In this document: piece after piece, positions 55,406 to 63,729 of the stretch
Layout: every line of letters starts with the position of its first letter
Position numbering within the stretch: position 1 is the first letter of the stretch
Assembly: GCA_003389215.1 (NCBI GenBank)
Contig: QQVP01000025.1
Coordinates: 57,050-121,049, forward strand
DNA: 64,000 nt
DNA from: Planctomycetota bacterium
Lineage (GTDB): Bacteria > Planctomycetota > Planctomycetia > Pirellulales > UBA7805
Direction: 5' to 3'
The notes under the pieces: model-generated
Databases searched by the model: none
The model's input: only the letters and a program-made list of their open reading frames with translations
What the model was told of the DNA's origin: nothing
Program-made: the position numbers and the translations under genes

Positions 55406-56371
55406 TTGGACACCGCGGCCGAAGCCACTGCAAAACCACGTTCTGGACGACGACTCGTCCTCCCGATGGCGATGGCGGTCCTTCTGCTGGCGGGACTGAC
55501 GTTCGTGCTGCTCTATCCCCTGCCGCAGCTTAGTCGTGGCTGGACAAGCCTGCTCGACCTGGCACACGCGCCGGCTTTCGCCCTCGTAACGGTGTTCTTG
55601 GTGCGGGGAGTCGAACACGTGCTCGGCTCGCACTCCTGGCGGTGGGCGCTGCTCGTCGGATTCTGCATGCTCGCGGTCGGCATGGGTACGGAGTTATTGC
55701 AAGCCGCGACCGGACGCAGCGTTACCTTGCACGACGCGGTCGCCAACACCCTGGGCGTGCTCGCCGGCGTTGCCTGGTGCGTCGCCACCAGCATCGCGAC
55801 ACGCAGCGCGAACCTACTGCTCCGAGGAGCCGCCGGCTTGCTTCTGCTCTTCGCCTCGCTTCCGCCGCTGGGCATCATGCTGGATATCGCCCGGGCACAC
55901 TACGAAATGCCGCTCCTCTCTTCGTTCGAGAATCAACTCGAGTTGACGCGCTGGGTGGAACGCAATTGCCGGATGGCTCGAACGGAGGAGGGCGTCACCG
56001 ACGGCCGCTGGGCCCTCGAAGTCGATCTCTCCACCGCCAAATACTCGGGCGTCACGATGCACTCGCCGCGGTGCGATTGGGTCGCCTACGAAGACTTCGT
56101 GTTCGATCTGACGCTGCCTGAGGGTGCGGAGCCTCTCGAGTTGATCGTTAAGATCGAAGACTTCTGGCACACGGGCGAGTGGCACGATCGCTTTCACGAG
56201 GCGATTCAACTGACGCCCGGTACCCACGAGATTCGCATCCCGCTTGCGCGAATAGAGCAGGCACCGCGGGGTCGTCAGATGAAGCTGCAAGGCATTGCCC
56301 GTATACAGTGGTTTGCCATCGAGCTACCCCGCGAGCGTCGCATCTATCTGGACAACGTGCGGTTGGAATGA
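55406..56371 (+). CDS. VanZ-like membrane protein with C-terminal beta-domain
   Basis: A 321-residue protein. Residues about 15-155 are a VanZ-like membrane part with LLDLAHAPAFALVTVFLVRG and GTELLQAATGRSVTLHDAVANTLG, the counterpart of the DEltQ...D..aN pattern. Residues about 170-321 form an extracytoplasmic beta-rich domain, perhaps carbohydrate-binding, ending YLDNVRLE as many galactose-binding-like domains do. The start is TTG 55406, chosen because AAGGAT lies eight bases upstream and no better ATG precedes the first span. The combination resembles proteins that anchor a sugar-sensing domain. The role is unknown. Confidence 0.78.
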   Translation: MDTAAEATAKPRSGRRLVLPMAMAVLLLAGLTFVLLYPLPQLSRGWTSLLDLAHAPAFALVTVFLVRGVEHVLGSHSWRWALLVGFCMLAVGMGTELLQAATGRSVTLHDAVANTLGVLAGVAWCVATSIATRSANLLLRGAAGLLLLFASLPPLGIMLDIARAHYEMPLLSSFENQLELTRWVERNCRMARTEEGVTDGRWALEVDLSTAKYSGVTMHSPRCDWVAYEDFVFDLTLPEGAEPLELIVKIEDFWHTGEWHDRFHEAIQLTPGTHEIRIPLARIEQAPRGRQMKLQGIARIQWFAIELPRERRIYLDNVRLE

Positions 56372-56438
56372 GCCGCCCGGGCCTCATCGGCGGCAGCGGC
56401 AGCGGCCGCAAGGGCAACAAGATTCACCCGGCGTCCCG

Positions 56439-57095
56439 TCAACCGTGCTGTCCGCGGGCCTCGACCAGGCGTTCGACCAGATCGTTGCGCCACGATTGCG
56501 AGAGTGCCTCCACGGCAATGGCCCGCTCGTAGGTCGCGAGGCGGTCGACGCCGTTGTAATAGGCGTCGAGTAGCTGGCGAATCGTCGGGACGTCGTCGAC
56601 CCGGCGCACGCGAGTGATGGCGTCTCCTTTTGCCACGGGCCCTTCCCGCAGCACCCGCAGGTAGAATCCGCTCCGGCCTGCTTTGATGAACCGCTTGACT
56701 ATGTCGGGCCGCTCCATGCGAATCGCCAGCTTGAAACACGGCGAACGCGGCTGGGTGACTTCGACCTCCGCCTCGCCAATCTGCAACACGTCGCCGATGG
56801 CGACGTCATCCTCGGTGAGCCCCTGGGTGGTGAGATTCTCACCGAATTGGCCGAATGTGAAATCGTCGCGCTCCAGCTCCCCTTTCCAGAAAGCATAGTG
56901 CTCGTAGGGATACGCATAGACTGCCTTGTCGAGCCCGCCGTGTACGCGGAGGTCGGCCTGGCCGTCGCCGTCGAGTCCAAGCTCGTGCATCATCACCGAG
57001 CCTTCAACCGGGTTCTTGAAGATGCCCGTGTCGACCAGACGGCCTTGATAGTTGACGCGCCGAGGCTTGCCGCAGTTGACCGATACCAGTTCCAT
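56439..57095 (-). CDS. MOSC domain protein (YiiM-like)
   Basis: A 218-residue protein. The MOSC beta-barrel spans about 1-160: MELVSVNCGKPRRVNYQG, DLRVHGGLDKAVYAYPYEHY near 45-65, FGENLTTQGL near 82, and TQPRSPCFKLA near 111-121 with the conserved Cys that carries the sulfur or molybdenum ligand in MOSC enzymes. A C-terminal helical 3-alpha segment follows. YiiM-type proteins reduce N-hydroxylated compounds using molybdenum cofactor. ATG 57095 is the family start. It lies 85 bases downstream of msrA on the same strand. Confidence 0.9.
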   Translation of the reverse strand: MELVSVNCGKPRRVNYQGRLVDTGIFKNPVEGSVMMHELGLDGDGQADLRVHGGLDKAVYAYPYEHYAFWKGELERDDFTFGQFGENLTTQGLTEDDVAIGDVLQIGEAEVEVTQPRSPCFKLAIRMERPDIVKRFIKAGRSGFYLRVLREGPVAKGDAITRVRRVDDVPTIRQLLDAYYNGVDRLATYERAIAVEALSQSWRNDLVERLVEARGQHG

Positions 57096-57179
57096 GGCGT
57101 GCGAATTCTCCGACGAGCGGTCCACGATTCAGAGCACCCCGATCCCGGGCGGCAACGCGAACGCGCTCTGCGAAGCAAA

Positions 57180-57653
57180 CTAGCGGACGTGGCACGACGC
57201 CTGACCGCGCTTTTCCAGGTACCGCTGATGGTACTCTTCGGCACGGTAAAACGTCGACGTCGGCGTGATTTCCGTGACGATCTTGCTGGGGAATCGCCCG
57301 CTCGCATCCTGCCGTTCCTTCGACGCGACGGCCGCAGCTTGCTGTTCTGGCGAATGGAAGAAGATCGCCGAACGATACTGCGTTCCCACGTCCGGACCCT
57401 GCCGGTTCAGTGTGGTCGGATCGTGGCAGTCCCAGAAGACGTCGAGCAGCTTGTCGTAGCTCACCTTGTCGGGATCGAATTCGACTTCGACCACCTCGGC
57501 GTGGCCGGTAGTCTGGGTGCAGACGTCTTCGTAAGTCGGATTCTCGGTTGATCCGCCGAGGTAGCCGACGGCCGCGTCGACGACGCCCTCGACGTTGCGA
57601 AAGGTGACTTCAACACCCCAAAAACAGCCCGCTCCAAACGTTGCCTTTTCCAT
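57180..57653 (-). CDS. msrA: Peptide-methionine (S)-S-oxide reductase
   Basis: A 157-residue repair enzyme reducing the S-epimer of methionine sulfoxide in proteins. The active site GCFWG places the catalytic Cys at C10, and [13 protein letters not shown] lies near 49-61. [10 protein letters not shown] and [18 protein letters not shown] follow, then a possible recycling Cys near 154 (ASCHVR). The length is typical for a stand-alone MsrA without MsrB. It starts at ATG 57653. TATAAT on the minus strand (57724-57719) is a likely -10 box. Confidence 0.95.
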   Translation of the reverse strand: MEKATFGAGCFWGVEVTFRNVEGVVDAAVGYLGGSTENPTYEDVCTQTTGHAEVVEVEFDPDKVSYDKLLDVFWDCHDPTTLNRQGPDVGTQYRSAIFFHSPEQQAAAVASKERQDASGRFPSKIVTEITPTSTFYRAEEYHQRYLEKRGQASCHVR

Positions 57654-58240
57654 GAAGATCCTCGCTTGAAATTCGCGTCGGCCATCCGAAATCCCATCGG
57701 TCCCGACATTGGCAACTCATTATAGCGCGCGGGGGCCTCGATCGTACCGCCCGGCGTCGTGTGGGCCGCAGCTCCGTTCTTCAGCCGAGGACCGTCGCTT
57801 AGCCTTTGCTCCGCCTCTCAGCCCCGCTGAAATGTCCACGGAGCGGGCACATCCGCGGAACCCGGCCGCCGCGGCGGGGTATAAATGCTTGGCGAACGTC
57901 GCACGACGCATGCCGATTCAATGGACAGCCGGTCCGGCCAACGGGTCGCGCGCTGGTTGCATCTCTAGAGCGTGTCTAGGATAGGTGTAGCGTCATTGGC
58001 GCAGGCGAGGCAAGTTTGGCCACCAGACCGAAGCAGACGAATTGGTAAATTCGTCGATGCAGGTCGACGTCGCCAAGCACAGCCGCAGCTAGCCAAGACG
58101 CTAGAGATAAACGAGACGCGCTCTAGGATTGAACTAGACTTAGTCCCATTGCCGAGGTGCCGGCCGACGCGACGGTGCCACCGCCTGGGGTGCGACGAAT
58201 CGTCGGGTAGCGAAGAGGTCAGCAGCGAAGAGGTCTCCAC
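57654..58240. other. Intergenic region carrying the second MITE-like copy
   Basis: 587 bases without a supported gene between divergent msrA and the sigma factor. The MITE-like element fills 57965-58126. Short open frames within it are the same ones seen in the first copy. Confidence 0.7.
57965..58126 (+). mobile_element. MITE-like repeated element, copy B
   Basis: 162 bases in the opposite orientation to copy A at 21450-21612. The ends are CTAGAGCGTGTCTAG and, read inward from the other side, CTAGAGCGCGTCTCG. The differences from copy A are scattered in the first half. The segment from about 58054 to 58110 is unchanged. Confidence 0.8.
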
Positions 58241-58888
58241 GTGGTCACCCGTGAGTCCACCGGCTCGACGCACGACACGCAAGATCCGGACGTCCGGCTC
58301 ATGCTCCGGGTTCGCGACGACGACGCGGTGGCCTTCGAACAACTCGTCGTCCGCTACCAGAATCGCATCATCAATCTGATGAGCCACCTCACCGGGCGGT
58401 CCGATCTGTCCGAGGATCTCTCACAGGAGGTCTTCCTGCGGGTATACCGGGCACGCAAGCAGTACAAACCGGGAGCCAAGTTCACGACCTGGTTGTTCAC
58501 GATCGCAGGCAATGTGGCCTCGAACGCGCGTCGCAGCATGGCGCGGCGTCGCGAGGTCAACCTGGAAGGACGGGCCAGCGGTCCGCTGGGAGCCAGTCCG
58601 CTGGAACAGATGGTGCTGGCGGCCAGCGGTCAGATGCCAGCCCGACAACTCGACAAGACGGAGATGCGGCAGATCGTCCAGGTCGCACTCGAAGTGCTCA
58701 ACGAGCGACAGCGGATGGCGGTCCTGCTCTCGAAATTCGAAGGGATGTGCTACGAGGACATTGCTCAAGTGATGGAGACCTCGCCCAAGGCGATCAAGTC
58801 GTTGCTCTCGCGAGCCCGCGCGGCGTTGCGCGAGGTGCTCGGTCCCTATCTGGAGGACGGCAATCGGCCTGCCGTTTCGACGTCATAG
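58241..58888 (+). CDS. RNA polymerase sigma factor, ECF type
   Basis: A 215-residue sigma-70 family protein. Region 2 covers about 22-90: DDDAVAFEQLVVRYQNRIINL, LSEDLSQEVFLRVYRARKQYKPGAKFTTWLFTIAGN. Region 4 is near 140-195: LDKTEMRQIVQVALEVLNERQRMAVLLSKFEGMCYEDIAQVMETSPKAIKSLLSRARAAL. Between them is a long linker with Met/Ala/Ser-rich sequence. GTG 58241 has GAGGT a few bases upstream. The next gene, 39 bases on, encodes its presumed anti-sigma factor. Three tandem units span the stop codon. Confidence 0.92.
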   Translation: MVTRESTGSTHDTQDPDVRLMLRVRDDDAVAFEQLVVRYQNRIINLMSHLTGRSDLSEDLSQEVFLRVYRARKQYKPGAKFTTWLFTIAGNVASNARRSMARRREVNLEGRASGPLGASPLEQMVLAASGQMPARQLDKTEMRQIVQVALEVLNERQRMAVLLSKFEGMCYEDIAQVMETSPKAIKSLLSRARAALREVLGPYLEDGNRPAVSTS

Positions 58889-58920
58889 AACTCGACGTCG
58901 TGAACTGGACGTCGTAGAGC
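58877..58920. repeat. Three tandem units spanning the ECF sigma stop codon
   Basis: Units of 15, 14 and 15 bases at 58877-58891, 58892-58905 and 58906-58920 share TSGACGTCRTRGAAC-like sequence. The TAG stop at 58886-58888 is in the first unit, and the third ends seven bases before the next gene's ATG. Confidence 0.75.
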
Positions 58921-58927
58921 CAACGCC

Positions 58928-60652
58928 ATGAACGATCCTCGACCTCCGATCACCGATCCCGACAAGGTCTCCGAGCAGATCACGGCTTACCTCGACGGGG
59001 AACTCTCGGCCGACGATCGCCGCGAGATCGAAGATCGACTTACCCGCGACGAGCAGTTTCGCGCTCAGGTGCGCGGCGAGCAACAGGCCTGGGATCTGCT
59101 GGATGAGCTGCCGCGCACTCAGGCCGGCGACCGCTTTGCCGCGACGACCATCGAGATGGTCGCCGTGGATGCCGAACGCGATCACACACCACGCCATAGT
59201 TTACGGCCGCGGCCGGCCCGCTCGACGATGCTCTTCGCCATCGGGATGATCACGCTGTTCTTCACCGGATTCGCCGTCGTTACCGCCATCGGAGAGCTGT
59301 TCGACGGGACGGGGACGGTGGCGGAGGAGAACGACCTGCTGCTCCACCTGCTGCCGGTCATTCAGCGTAGCGAAGTCTATCGGCATGTCGACGACCTCGA
59401 GTTCCTCCGGCAGCTGGCGGCTGAGGGCCTCTTTGCGGGCGATTCGGCGAAAGTCGAAGACGGCGTCGTGGCGCAGGAGTCGACGGCGGTTGCGAATGTC
59501 GATTTCCGGGTGCTCGACCTCGAAGCACGGCGGGCCGCCGTGGAGGATCTCGACGCGAATCAGGCTGAAGCACTGCAGCGATTGCGGCGCAATTTTGAGA
59601 ACCTGGCGCCCCAGAAGCAGCAACAGGTCATCGATTTCCATGCAACGCTGACGGATGACGAAGATCGCGATGCTCTGGATGCCATCGCCGTCGCTTATAG
59701 TCGGTGGTTGAGCAAACGGGACTGGGAGCTTCGCCTCGCCCTGAAAAGCCTACCGCCGCCAGAGCGAATCGCGGAGATCCGCCGACATCTGCAGCCTGAA
59801 CGGCAACGGCCACCCAAGGGCAAGCGGATCGAGGCGGACATCCGCAGGCTGTTCCGCTGGGCATGCAGCTTTGCTGAAGAGCACCGCGAAGAGGTTCTCG
59901 CGTCACTCGCGGAGCATGAACGAAGACGGATTGCCGGCAGCACGCGTCGACTCGGGCCCTGGCTGCTGGGCCAGACGATGCTGCGCCATTGGCTGATCGC
60001 CGGAGAGCCCCGCGAACCAGAGCTTGACCAGGCGTCGTTCGAGCGACTACTGGAGGTCCTCTCACCGTCGGTGCGCAAGCACGTTGCCTCGTCGTCCGAG
60101 GAGAGCGTCGAGCGTCGTTGGCGAGAATTGTGGAGGGCGCTCCAAGAGCGATTTGCCGATCAATTGCCGCCGGAGCAACGCGACGAGTTCGAGAGACTCC
60201 CTGCTCCGGCGCGGTGGTCCCGGATGCTCTCTCGGGCAAATCCCTTCCGACACAACGGTGGGACGCTCTCGGAAAAGCAACTGCTGCGGGCATTTGCCGA
60301 TTTGCCGCCGCAGCGTCAGGCCGAACTCGAGGGACTACCCCGCAAAGAGCTCCTCCGGCAGCTGCAAAGAGAAGTACGCCATCAGCTGATCGAGGACCCC
60401 GCCGCCCTGGACGGGCCTCCACGGCGTCACCGTCCAGGTCCACGTCCGCCCCGGCTGGGCCCGCCGCGGGGTCGCGACGACGAATTCCGTAAGCATCGTC
60501 GCCCGCCACCCGGGGATGCCGAGTTCGATCGGCCGCCGCCAGGCGACGACGACCGTTCGTTCGAGCGGCCACGACCGAACGAGTCGGACCGCGACGATCG
60601 CTTTCGTCCGCCGCCGCCCCGGCCGCGGGATCGCCCCAGCCGCGAAGAGTAG
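58928..60652 (+). CDS. Anti-sigma factor-like membrane protein with large extracytoplasmic domain
   Basis: A 574-residue protein. The N-terminus (about 15-62) resembles anti-sigma factors: ITAYLDGELSADDRREIEDRLTRDEQFRAQVRGEQQAWDLLDELP. The zinc ligands (His-x3-Cys-x2-Cys) of ZAS domains are absent. One membrane span lies near 98-120. The remaining 450 residues are helical and highly charged, with repeats such as LPPQRQAELEGLPRKELLRQL and LPPEQRDEFERLP. The end is a Pro/Arg/Asp-rich low-complexity tail with repeated RPPPGD. Gene order and spacing suggest it holds the ECF sigma factor at the membrane. Confidence 0.82.
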   Translation: MNDPRPPITDPDKVSEQITAYLDGELSADDRREIEDRLTRDEQFRAQVRGEQQAWDLLDELPRTQAGDRFAATTIEMVAVDAERDHTPRHSLRPRPARSTMLFAIGMITLFFTGFAVVTAIGELFDGTGTVAEENDLLLHLLPVIQRSEVYRHVDDLEFLRQLAAEGLFAGDSAKVEDGVVAQESTAVANVDFRVLDLEARRAAVEDLDANQAEALQRLRRNFENLAPQKQQQVIDFHATLTDDEDRDALDAIAVAYSRWLSKRDWELRLALKSLPPPERIAEIRRHLQPERQRPPKGKRIEADIRRLFRWACSFAEEHREEVLASLAEHERRRIAGSTRRLGPWLLGQTMLRHWLIAGEPREPELDQASFERLLEVLSPSVRKHVASSSEESVERRWRELWRALQERFADQLPPEQRDEFERLPAPARWSRMLSRANPFRHNGGTLSEKQLLRAFADLPPQRQAELEGLPRKELLRQLQREVRHQLIEDPAALDGPPRRHRPGPRPPRLGPPRGRDDEFRKHRRPPPGDAEFDRPPPGDDDRSFERPRPNESDRDDRFRPPPPRPRDRPSREE

Positions 60653-60677
60653 AAGCGCCGGGCACTTCGGCGTGCCC

Positions 60678-60707
60678 CGTTGCCAACGAACACGTTGCCA
60701 ACGGACG
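60678..60707. repeat. 15 bp tandem repeat between convergent genes
   Basis: CGTTGCCAACGAACA at 60678-60692 is followed directly by CGTTGCCAACGGACG at 60693-60707 (12 of 15 identical). Confidence 0.75.
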
Positions 60708-60737
60708 CATCGCCAGCCTGGGACGCCGACTCTCGCC

Positions 60738-61850
60738 CTAGCGTGCCTGACCGATCGCCAGTGCGGGCACGGTCGTGAATAGGTAATAGGCTCGCGGTGT
60801 GGCCAGGTTGAGCAACGATTCCAGTTGCCACTGCGGAGCCGAGAGGGCCTGGGCCTGGCCGCTCAAAGCGGTCTCCAGCAATCCCCTCGGCCGACGATAC
60901 TCGACGACCCGGACCGCGTCGTCATTGTCCGTATCCAAGCCCGCCAGGTCCTTCACGCGCGCGACGGCGTCTTCGATGAAGCCGAGCTTGTCGACGAGAC
61001 CCAATTCGAGCGCCTGCTTGGCCGTGAAGATCTGACCCGTCGTCGCCTTGGCGAGCGTGGCCTCATCTTCGGCCAACTTGGGTCGTCCTGATTTGACGAT
61101 GTCTTTGAAGTCCTCGAAACTCTCGTCGACCAGCGCCTGCATGACCGCCTTGTCATCGTCGTCCATCGCGCGGGTCGGCGTTCCCAACTGCTTGTAGGGT
61201 CCGCTGGTAAAAGAACGATCTTCGATATTCCACTGCTCCATGAGGGCGGAAAGGTCGTAGTTGGGAATGATCACGCCGATCGAACCGGTCCAGGTGGTCG
61301 GTTCGGCAAAGATCGCGTCTTCGGCATCGCCCACCGCCATCGAGATGTAATAGCCACCACTGGCGGCCAGGCTCCCCATGCTCACCACCATCGGCACCTG
61401 CTTCTCTTCGGCGAGTTGCTTGAGGTGGTGATACAGGTAATGACTCGCCGCGACCGTTCCCCCGGGCGAATCGACACGCAGGACGATTCCCTTGACTGCG
61501 TCATCCTTGGCCACGCGGTCGATCTGTCGCTTGGCAAAGCCCTCCCCCTCCATGATGGCACCACGGACACGAATCACCGCGATCTTGTCGCGGGCCATGG
61601 CCGAGCCCGAGTGCAGATGCTCGGTGATGGAGGGGTCGTCGTTCACATAGGAGCCGAAGGCGGCAAACAACCCCAGATTGAACATCACGGAAATGCCCAG
61701 CGCCGTGAGCAGCCCGAACATCGCCAACTTCCGGCCAAAAGCCATCGGTTGCTCGAGGATGATCCGCCGCGGCTCACGATGGGGTGCCTGTGCGGCAACA
61801 ACTTGTGCAGTCGGAACGGGTTGGGGTTGAGAAGGTTGATCGGTCGACAT
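60738..61850 (-). CDS. Signal peptide peptidase SppA (S49 family)
   Basis: A 370-residue membrane protease that degrades cleaved signal peptides. A Gln/Pro-rich N-terminus is followed by a membrane span near 40-62. The catalytic part shows IAVIRVRGAIMEGEG near 90-104, IVLRVDSPGGTVAAS near 121-135, the Ser nucleophile in SMGSLAASGGYY near 158-169 and the Lys general base in SGPYKQLGTP near 216-225. It is of the short, single-domain SppA type. ATG 61850. It is divergent from the TIM-barrel isomerase. Confidence 0.93.
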   Translation of the reverse strand: MSTDQPSQPQPVPTAQVVAAQAPHREPRRIILEQPMAFGRKLAMFGLLTALGISVMFNLGLFAAFGSYVNDDPSITEHLHSGSAMARDKIAVIRVRGAIMEGEGFAKRQIDRVAKDDAVKGIVLRVDSPGGTVAASHYLYHHLKQLAEEKQVPMVVSMGSLAASGGYYISMAVGDAEDAIFAEPTTWTGSIGVIIPNYDLSALMEQWNIEDRSFTSGPYKQLGTPTRAMDDDDKAVMQALVDESFEDFKDIVKSGRPKLAEDEATLAKATTGQIFTAKQALELGLVDKLGFIEDAVARVKDLAGLDTDNDDAVRVVEYRRPRGLLETALSGQAQALSAPQWQLESLLNLATPRAYYLFTTVPALAIGQAR

Positions 61851-62223
61851 GGGAAACGCCTCTGAACGGGAATGATGTTTGACGATCGCACCGCCGCCGC
61901 GGTCTTGCCGTGCGGCAGCGAGAGCCCCTCGGACATTCTAGGTCACGTCGCCTCCCACGCAATGTCGAGTGTCCTGTGAGGCCGTCTCTTGCCCCCGCTC
62001 TTATGCGTGAAAACGCGGTGTTGCCCTACTTTGCCCGTCGGCGGTAAGCTACGGTCGCCAGGGGTGTCATGTGTTCGCATCGGGACGGTCGGCTCCTCTG
62101 GCAGGCGGATATCTACGCCGCGCATCGGCGCTGCCGGACAGGTCCATCCAGGACAGACGACGGCCGCCGTGTGTCGGGCGTTGCCGCCGCCACGACAAGA
62201 CACCTCGATAAGGAGATCCACGC
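61851..62223. other. Divergent intergenic region between sppA and the TIM-barrel isomerase
   Basis: There is no gene in these 373 bases. TAGAAT on the minus strand (61940-61935) is a possible -10 box for sppA. AAGGAG at 62210-62215 is the ribosome site of the next gene. Nothing else was recognised. Confidence 0.45.
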
Positions 62224-62970
62224 GTGCTGGTTGCTGCTTCGACCGAGTGCTTTCCCGATCTGTCCCTGCCGGAGGTCACGACCCGTCTGGTCGATCTCGA
62301 GTTCAGTCGCGTCGAGATCGCGCTGCACGAAAAGGATGGGCATCTCAAGCCTTCTGAGATCGTCCGCGATGTCGATCACGCCGCCGACGTCTGCCGCCAT
62401 ACCCAGCGACTGACGCCGATCGCCTATAGCGTCGACATCCAGGCCGAAGGTGACGAGTACTACCGACAGTTTGCCGCTTGTTGCCGGTTGGCGAAGGCGA
62501 CCAAGGTCGTCATCCTCGTGGTCCGCGGGGCCGAGCTCGGCACCCCGTTCAACGCCGAGGTGGAACGACTCCGCGAACTGGTCACCCTCGCGACTGCCGA
62601 GGGCGCCGTGGTCGCCGTGAAGACCGAGGCCGGCCGCGTCACGGCCGATCCCGATACCCTCAAAGTCCTTTGCGACAACGTCAACGGGCTCGGTGTGACT
62701 CTCGATCCCAGCCATTTCGTCTTCCAAGAACCGAAGATCAACTACGAGTCGATTCTCAAGTACGTCGCGCACGTCCATCTACGTGATACGACTAAGGACC
62801 AATTCCAGGTGCGAGTCGGCCAGGGCAAGGTGGAATACGGCCGCCTGATCGCACAGCTCGCTCAGGAACGTTACGAGCGGGGACTTTGCGTGCATATCGC
62901 GCCCATGGAAGGCGTCGACCATCTGGCCGAGCTGCGCAAGCTGCGGCTGCTCCTGGAAAGCTCGCTCTGA
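62224..62970 (+). CDS. Sugar phosphate isomerase/epimerase family TIM barrel
   Basis: A 248-residue AP endonuclease 2-like TIM barrel. It opens with LVAASTECFPDLSLPEVTTRLVDLEFSRVEIAL. Later barrel positions are VVAVKTEAGRV near 138 with the metal Glu, VTLDPSHFVF near 160-169 with Asp and His, and HVHLRDTTKDQFQVRVGQGKVEYG near 183-206 with His and Arg, then a short C-terminus. The family includes sugar isomerases, epimerases and lyases acting on C2/C3 of sugar derivatives. GTG 62224 is the start because AAGGAG ends eight bases upstream. It is shorter than the relatives at 17286 and 19500 and stands alone. Confidence 0.85.
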   Translation: MLVAASTECFPDLSLPEVTTRLVDLEFSRVEIALHEKDGHLKPSEIVRDVDHAADVCRHTQRLTPIAYSVDIQAEGDEYYRQFAACCRLAKATKVVILVVRGAELGTPFNAEVERLRELVTLATAEGAVVAVKTEAGRVTADPDTLKVLCDNVNGLGVTLDPSHFVFQEPKINYESILKYVAHVHLRDTTKDQFQVRVGQGKVEYGRLIAQLAQERYERGLCVHIAPMEGVDHLAELRKLRLLLESSL

Positions 62971-63183
62971 CGAGCCGCGACAGAACGTGCCTCGCTCGGC
63001 GGTTCTTCGTCCGCCAGCGCTGCTAGCGACGACGGGGCAATCTACACGAACCGGAACGCTTGGACCGGGGCAGCTGGGCCCAGGCCTCGCCAAGTTCCGA
63101 TACTTCCAGAGATTCCTCGAATTCGGGCGCGCCTCTGTGACGCCCCGGTCACGCTGGCATCGGTTCTTTCCGCGGAGCAAGAT

Positions 63184-63729
63184 ATGCGCACGATCGTTGT
63201 ACTCGCCACGCTGGCCTTCGCTGTCGGTCTCGCGCTGCCCGCCGATGCGCAGACGTTCGCGGCCTCGGCCAACCGCCACGACTCCGAATTCGATCGCGCC
63301 TCGGGCGTGACTATTCTCGACGAGGGGGAAGAGTTCGTCGACGGAGAGGGCTCCAACTTTGAAGACGAGTGCTGCGACGAGTGCGGCTGTGGACGTGGCA
63401 AGCGTCGGGGCTGCAGTCGTGGGGGACGCAAGAATCAGGCCGATAGCTTCAACTGCGGTTGCAATGGCAGCTACAAGTTTCCGGTACCGCCGCTCTACAC
63501 CTATCACTGGCCGGGACTCTATTCCCATCAGCTGATGACCGACTATCACAGCCCCTGGCGCTATCCCGGCATTCGTCCCTACGAAGACGAGAAACCGTTC
63601 CAGGCCCGGGTCGAGCCCCGCATGCGGCGGGCCAGCTACCACCAGGCCTCGTTGGACTCGGTCACCGCCCCCGTGGCCGCGGAGCCGGAGCGAATCAGCG
63701 ACAAGATGCGTCGCTACTACGCCGACTAG
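63184..63729 (+). CDS. Secreted Cys-rich protein of unknown function
   Basis: A 181-residue protein with a signal peptide (MRTIVVLATLAFAVGLALPADA, cut near 22). The mature protein has an acidic segment (EGEEFVDGEGSNFED near 47-61), then a Cys cluster ECCDECGCGRGKRRGC near 61-77 and CGCNG near 92, then YTYHWPGLYSHQLMTDYHSPWRYP near 104-127. That aromatic block recalls secreted planctomycete proteins I cannot name. The eight Cys could bind metal or form disulfides. The function is unknown. It follows the TIM-barrel gene by 213 bases and precedes a gene-free stretch. Confidence 0.72.
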   Translation: MRTIVVLATLAFAVGLALPADAQTFAASANRHDSEFDRASGVTILDEGEEFVDGEGSNFEDECCDECGCGRGKRRGCSRGGRKNQADSFNCGCNGSYKFPVPPLYTYHWPGLYSHQLMTDYHSPWRYPGIRPYEDEKPFQARVEPRMRRASYHQASLDSVTAPVAAEPERISDKMRRYYAD

